A DNA stretch of 64,000 nucleotides from Marinobacter piscis (GTDB lineage Bacteria > Pseudomonadota > Gammaproteobacteria > Pseudomonadales > Oleiphilaceae): positions 901,917 through 965,916 of the forward strand of contig NZ_VCGX01000001.1 in the NCBI RefSeq assembly GCF_007671655.1, given 5' to 3'. Under the pieces are notes generated by a model that made no database searches, was not told the DNA's origin, and was given only the letters and a program-made list of their open reading frames with translations. Shown here in pieces: positions 60,778 through 64,000 of this stretch (positions are counted from its first letter, which is position 1; every line of letters starts with the position of its first letter). A program made the position numbers and the translations under genes.

Positions 60778-61382
60778 TACTCCTCGGGTTTGTCAGTTTT
60801 CGGCAGGGTAGGGGCCGGATACGTGTGGTCGAGCGCCAGCATGTATTCAGCAAGTGCAAGCGCATCGTCTGTGGCCACAATTTTTCCGGATTCCGGACCA
60901 TACGGCGGTGGTACGTTTACCACTTTATCGCCCTCTTCCGGTTCATCCACATGGCGGAACAGGAAGGGGTACGACGGCATGATGCTGCCTTTGATAATGG
61001 CCCTCGGGTTATAAAGGTGCATCAGTTGCCAGTCGATACTGGGCTGGCGCGCCCCTATGTTGAACAGATCCGGACCGGTACGCATGGTGCCCAGCAGGTG
61101 TGGCTGGTCGTAGGCGTAATCACCGGGTACGGACGGGCGGCCCCAGCCCCGGTCTTTATCGCCGGGGGCAAACCCCGGATCCCTGGGTTGCTGGCTGTGG
61201 CAGTAAACACAACCGTTGGCTATGTACACCTGCCGGCCGCGCTGCTGCTGTTCCGTGTAGGGTTCAAGGTCGGCCGGAACCTGCTCTGCTGACATTTGCA
61301 GATAGGGCATCACTACCAGGGTCAGAGTGGCCAGCAGCAGAATAAGCGCCGCGCCGACCATAATTGCGAGTGCGCGTTTCAT
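60777..61382 (-). CDS. ccoO: cbb3-type oxidase subunit II (CcoO)
   Basis: This is a membrane-anchored monoheme cytochrome c of 201 residues. Helix 1 is about 8-28. The haem motif CVYCH is at 58-62, followed by CcoO-specific SQQPRDPGF, WGRPSVPGDYAYDQPHLLGT and RTGPDLFNIGARQPS. The axial methionine is in GSIMPSYPFLF. It transfers electrons to CcoN. The sequence is typical of CcoO, unlike the neighbouring CcoP-like protein. Overlaps of four bases with ccoN and one with the cytochrome gene. Confidence 0.92.
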   Translation of the reverse strand: MKRALAIMVGAALILLLATLTLVVMPYLQMSAEQVPADLEPYTEQQQRGRQVYIANGCVYCHSQQPRDPGFAPGDKDRGWGRPSVPGDYAYDQPHLLGTMRTGPDLFNIGARQPSIDWQLMHLYNPRAIIKGSIMPSYPFLFRHVDEPEEGDKVVNVPPPYGPESGKIVATDDALALAEYMLALDHTYPAPTLPKTDKPEE

Positions 61383-62995
61383 TGTGAGGCCTCCTTGGCA
61401 GCAGGGCGAAAGAGTGTTGGTTGGTCGCTGGCTTTACCGCGATGCAGCAGCATGACGATAAAGTGGAAAGCAAACACCACGTGCCCCAGTGTCATCAGGG
61501 CGCCGCCGACGGTCCGGGCCTGTAGTGCCGGGAGTGTCATGCGAACAATGTCCATAAAGGGCATTTCCGCATCGAGCAATGCCAGACCCTGCTTCCAGCC
61601 ACCAACGGTCAGCGCTACCACATAGATCAGGATGCCGGCGCTTACCAGCCAGAAGTGGAGGCTGATCAGCTTACGCCAGGGCCATTCCAGATTAGTGAGG
61701 CGCGGCATAATAAAGTAAACCGCACCAAACAGGATGAAGCTGAGGAAGGCGTACATACCCAGATGCGCATGGCCCACGGTGTAATGGGTAAAGTGGGTGA
61801 TCACGTTAACGCTGCGCAGGGCCTCCATCGAGCCCTGCAGTGACGACACTGTGTACATGAGTGCACCAATCCACACAAAGCGCAGGGTGGGTGAGTCTTT
61901 CAGGCGTCCGAAGTTGCCTACCATGGTGCCGTGGTGGTTGATGGCAACGGTAATCACAGGCACCGACATCATCACACTGTGGACAATGGAAAGAGTGACC
62001 AGCCAGGTCGGGACCGGCCCACCGACCAGATGGTGAATGCCTACCTGGCTGTAAAACAGCGCCAGTGACCAGAAGCCGATCAGCGATAGCTGATAGGAAA
62101 TAATCGGTTTGCCGAGGATTTTCGGAATCATGTAATAGGCAATACCAATGCCGATGGGCGTTACCCAGAGGCCAAGTACGTTATGAGCAAACCACCAGTT
62201 AACCGTCGCGCCGGAGGCGCCGGGGAAAACAAAGGGCAGATTGGCAATAAGGAACAGGATCGGAAACCACACCAGCGCCGCCATCAGGTACCAGCTTGTG
62301 ACATAAAGATGTTCAACTTTCCGGTTAGCGGCGGTTAACAGTAATGGAATCGCGCAAAGAGCACCGCCCGCAACAAACAGAAGGTCGATCTGCCATGGGA
62401 ACTCCAGCCATTCCTCACCATCGGACAGCCCCAGGGTAATGGCTCCCAGCCCTAGAATCAGACCGATATTCCAGATAACGCTGCCAAGAACGGCGTAGGT
62501 GCCGCCGACGAGTGAGGTTTTAAACAGTCTCGGAATCAGGAATAACGCTACGCCAATACCTGCCATGGACGCCCAGCCGTAGGTGACGGCGTTCAGGTGC
62601 ACCGGGCGCACCCGGCCAAATGTGAGAAACTCACTGGCAACCAGAAACTCTGGCAGGTGCATTTTCAGCGAAGACATAAGGCCGAACAACGAGCCCAGAA
62701 GTAGCCAGAAAACCGAGGAACTGATCCAGGTGAGGACAGCGGCCCGGGACGACTGGTCGGCTGTCCACCGGGCTTTTATGGCGGCAGCCTGTTCATGGTT
62801 ATCGCCGGTGAAGGTCTGGTCGTCCGGGCGTGCCGGGTCCTCACTGTGACCCTCCTCACCAGGAGTAAAAATAGTGCGTGCCGCAGCCTGGCCATGGCTG
62901 AACTGATTGTTGGCAATAGACCAGATCAGCAACAGCAAACCAACGGTAGAAAGCACGAAGGTTATGATCAGGAGGATGGCGATGGTAGGCGTCAT
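61379..62995 (-). CDS. ccoN: cbb3-type oxidase catalytic subunit (CcoN) with CcoS-like N-terminus
   Basis: This is a haem-copper oxidase subunit of 538 residues. Ligands seen: H133 (PVHLNAVTYGW) and H411 for low-spin haem, H271 (FAHNVLGLW) and H321/H322 for CuB, H409 for the active haem. Y315 sits six residues before H321, as the crosslinked tyrosine of cbb3 enzymes does. The first 60 residues (helix about 5-27, then NNQFSHGQAAARTIF) look like CcoS, the small assembly protein. Q387 replaces the glutamate of the usual FEGP motif. The divergent sequence marks a distinct cbb3 branch. Confidence 0.88.
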   Translation of the reverse strand: MTPTIAILLIITFVLSTVGLLLLIWSIANNQFSHGQAAARTIFTPGEEGHSEDPARPDDQTFTGDNHEQAAAIKARWTADQSSRAAVLTWISSSVFWLLLGSLFGLMSSLKMHLPEFLVASEFLTFGRVRPVHLNAVTYGWASMAGIGVALFLIPRLFKTSLVGGTYAVLGSVIWNIGLILGLGAITLGLSDGEEWLEFPWQIDLLFVAGGALCAIPLLLTAANRKVEHLYVTSWYLMAALVWFPILFLIANLPFVFPGASGATVNWWFAHNVLGLWVTPIGIGIAYYMIPKILGKPIISYQLSLIGFWSLALFYSQVGIHHLVGGPVPTWLVTLSIVHSVMMSVPVITVAINHHGTMVGNFGRLKDSPTLRFVWIGALMYTVSSLQGSMEALRSVNVITHFTHYTVGHAHLGMYAFLSFILFGAVYFIMPRLTNLEWPWRKLISLHFWLVSAGILIYVVALTVGGWKQGLALLDAEMPFMDIVRMTLPALQARTVGGALMTLGHVVFAFHFIVMLLHRGKASDQPTLFRPAAKEASQ

Positions 62996-63154
62996 AGTTC
63001 ATCCTGTTGGTTTATTACAAATACATCTTCTGACAAGGCCATGTTAGTGCACAAAAGAGTGTTGGTCCTTTAAAGCAGTATTTGTATTCGTTTGGAAGAT
63101 TACGAGAAGTCACAATACAGTAACGCGACAGACCTGATTGGACGATGGTTGTCG

Positions 63155-63168
63155 TTGTTCTAAGTCAA
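63155..63168 (-). promoter_or_regulatory. Weak Anr/FNR-like site upstream of ccoN
   Basis: TTGTTCTAAGTCAA matches TTGAT-N4-ATCAA at eight of ten positions. It lies 160 bases upstream of the ccoN start in the 222-base gap to the paaX-like gene. cbb3 operons are classic Anr targets, but spacing to a promoter could not be fixed. Confidence 0.35.
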
Positions 63169-63187
63169 GTCCGGGCGTAAAAGTGAT

Positions 63188-63214
63188 AACGCAGCCAGCT
63201 TTTGTGGCTGCGTT
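63188..63214 (-). terminator. Terminator after the PaaX-like gene
   Basis: AACGCAGCCA at 63188-63197 and TGGCTGCGTT at 63205-63214 form a perfect ten-base stem with a seven-base loop. On the minus strand it is followed by ATCACTTTT. It ends four bases before the PaaX-like stop. Confidence 0.75.
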
Positions 63215-63217
63215 GTA

Positions 63218-64000
63218 TCAAGCGGTTTCTATGGCAGGGGTTGAGGCAGGGGCAGTGAATGCCGGGGCGTCATCAAGCAGGCCTCCAAAGCGGCGGTAAA
63301 AACCCTGGCTGGGTCCGGGTAAGGGGCCGGAGGCGTTTTCCAGCAGTGTTGCCAGGTGCTCATCTGCACGGCTGTATATCACCCGATAGAGGTTACGGCA
63401 GAGTTGTTTTGCACTACGGCCCTCCCAGTCGCCTGGAAGCAGTTCGTCAGGTAGCAAAGGGTCCCGAAGGAGTATTTTCCGGTATTCATGAATGAGCAGA
63501 ATACGCGCTGAAATACAGTCCTGGGGGCTCAGGTTGTCGTTGGTTTCGAGCTCCCGCCACAAGGGCCGGAACTGCTCCAGAAAACGTTTGTAGCGAAAGC
63601 CCAGCTCATCCAGATTCCAGCTCTCTTTCACCTGCCTGCGCAGGGCCTTTGGACTTCGTTGTGCCAGAGGCTGGGTCTGCATCACAATGGTGTCGTCCAG
63701 GGCACCCCACTCCTGTAACAGTGGCACCAGCTCATGGTAAGTGAAACGCGGGTGCTCCATGACACCGGTGGCCATGCTGCCGAAACTCAGCCACTTGAGC
63801 TCTTCGCGTACCCGGCTGCGAGTGTCCGGGTCCAGCTGGTTGAGAAAGACCAGGCACCAGCTGCCGTTCCAGTCATCGGTACCAAGCGAGTATACGTGTT
63901 CGAATGCCTGCTGGAAGCGTCTGAGGCCTGAGCCGGTGATGCTGTAATAGCTGCATCTTCCAACCTTTTCTGTCTGTAGCCAGCCTTCCTGAACCAGCCG
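63218..64000 (-). CDS. paaX: PaaX-family transcriptional regulator (partial, N-terminus beyond window)
   Basis: This is the C-terminal 260 residues of a PaaX-type regulator, which represses phenylacetate degradation genes and responds to phenylacetyl-CoA. The open frame starts at the window edge as LVQEGWLQTEKVGRCSYYSI, the wing of the DNA-binding domain. It continues with WNGSWCLVFLNQL and WNLDELGFRYKRFLEQFRPL, typical of PaaX. The stop is at 63218. Any paa catabolic genes would lie beyond the window. Confidence 0.9.
   Translation of the reverse strand, partial: RLVQEGWLQTEKVGRCSYYSITGSGLRRFQQAFEHVYSLGTDDWNGSWCLVFLNQLDPDTRSRVREELKWLSFGSMATGVMEHPRFTYHELVPLLQEWGALDDTIVMQTQPLAQRSPKALRRQVKESWNLDELGFRYKRFLEQFRPLWRELETNDNLSPQDCISARILLIHEYRKILLRDPLLPDELLPGDWEGRSAKQLCRNLYRVIYSRADEHLATLLENASGPLPGPSQGFYRRFGGLLDDAPAFTAPASTPAIETA

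Overview
The window reads as chromosome of a marine, respiratory gammaproteobacterium. Gene content and protein flavour (NhaD, TRAP transporters, RegB/RegA, a cbb3-type oxidase, polyamine ABC transporter, PaaX) fit a Marinobacter-like organism, but this is inference from protein recognition and not a phylogenetic placement. Genes are tightly packed, no gap exceeds about 260 bases, and no rRNA, tRNA, CRISPR array, prophage or insertion sequence was found.

Left end (1-10739, all minus strand): a single uninterrupted run of thirteen genes reads transporter (arcD-like) - arcA - arcB - arcC - atpD - atpC - atpQ - atpR - atpB - atpE - atpF - atpA - atpG (cut by the window edge). The first four encode the arginine deiminase pathway, which makes ATP from carbamoyl phosphate. 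The other nine are the complete N-type (alternative F-type) ATPase set in its canonical order. Gaps are 47 bases or less and many genes overlap by 1-17 bases. A good Anr/FNR-type site (TTGAT-N4-ATCAG) lies upstream. This coupling of an anaerobic ATP source to an ion-pumping ATPase is the most interesting feature of the window.

10967-23537: a Tag-type DNA glycosylase, cobS, a persulfide-dioxygenase-like metallo-beta-lactamase protein with a SulP permease, a COG3235 membrane protein, a PAS-GGDEF-EAL protein, a RegB/RegA-type redox two-component system, gdhA and a TonB-dependent copper receptor. 23720-32152: a head-to-tail plus-strand cluster of an RND pump (adaptor and permease) followed by an AttEFGH-like set (ABC ATPase, FtsX-type permease, CrtC/AttH lipoprotein). 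32140-39674: mixed housekeeping and stress genes, including glutathione-dependent formaldehyde dehydrogenase, an LpxO-like hydroxylase, DJ-1/PfpI, a thioesterase, a rhodanese, RarD, a LysR regulator, a CDF transporter and DUF3565.

39769-49928: environmental sensing and uptake, with a Cache chemoreceptor, an orphan TRAP binding protein, the potABCD polyamine importer, and a second TRAP system whose DctP gene converges on its dctQM genes. 50082-54792: a three-gene minus-strand group (hydrolase, luciferase-like oxidoreductase, metallophosphatase), a stand-alone OvoA C-terminal-type methyltransferase, and NhaD.

54824-56293 is a scar: an EAL phosphodiesterase gene and a diheme cytochrome gene, oriented head to head, have both lost their 5' ends at a common junction near 55716. 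The cytochrome remnant also carries a frameshift. 56290-62995 holds a GreA-like gene, a TDT/SLAC1-type channel, and an unusual cbb3-type oxidase operon (ccoN with a CcoS-like N-terminus, ccoO, a monoheme CcoP-like cytochrome, ccoI). The right edge cuts a paaX-type regulator.
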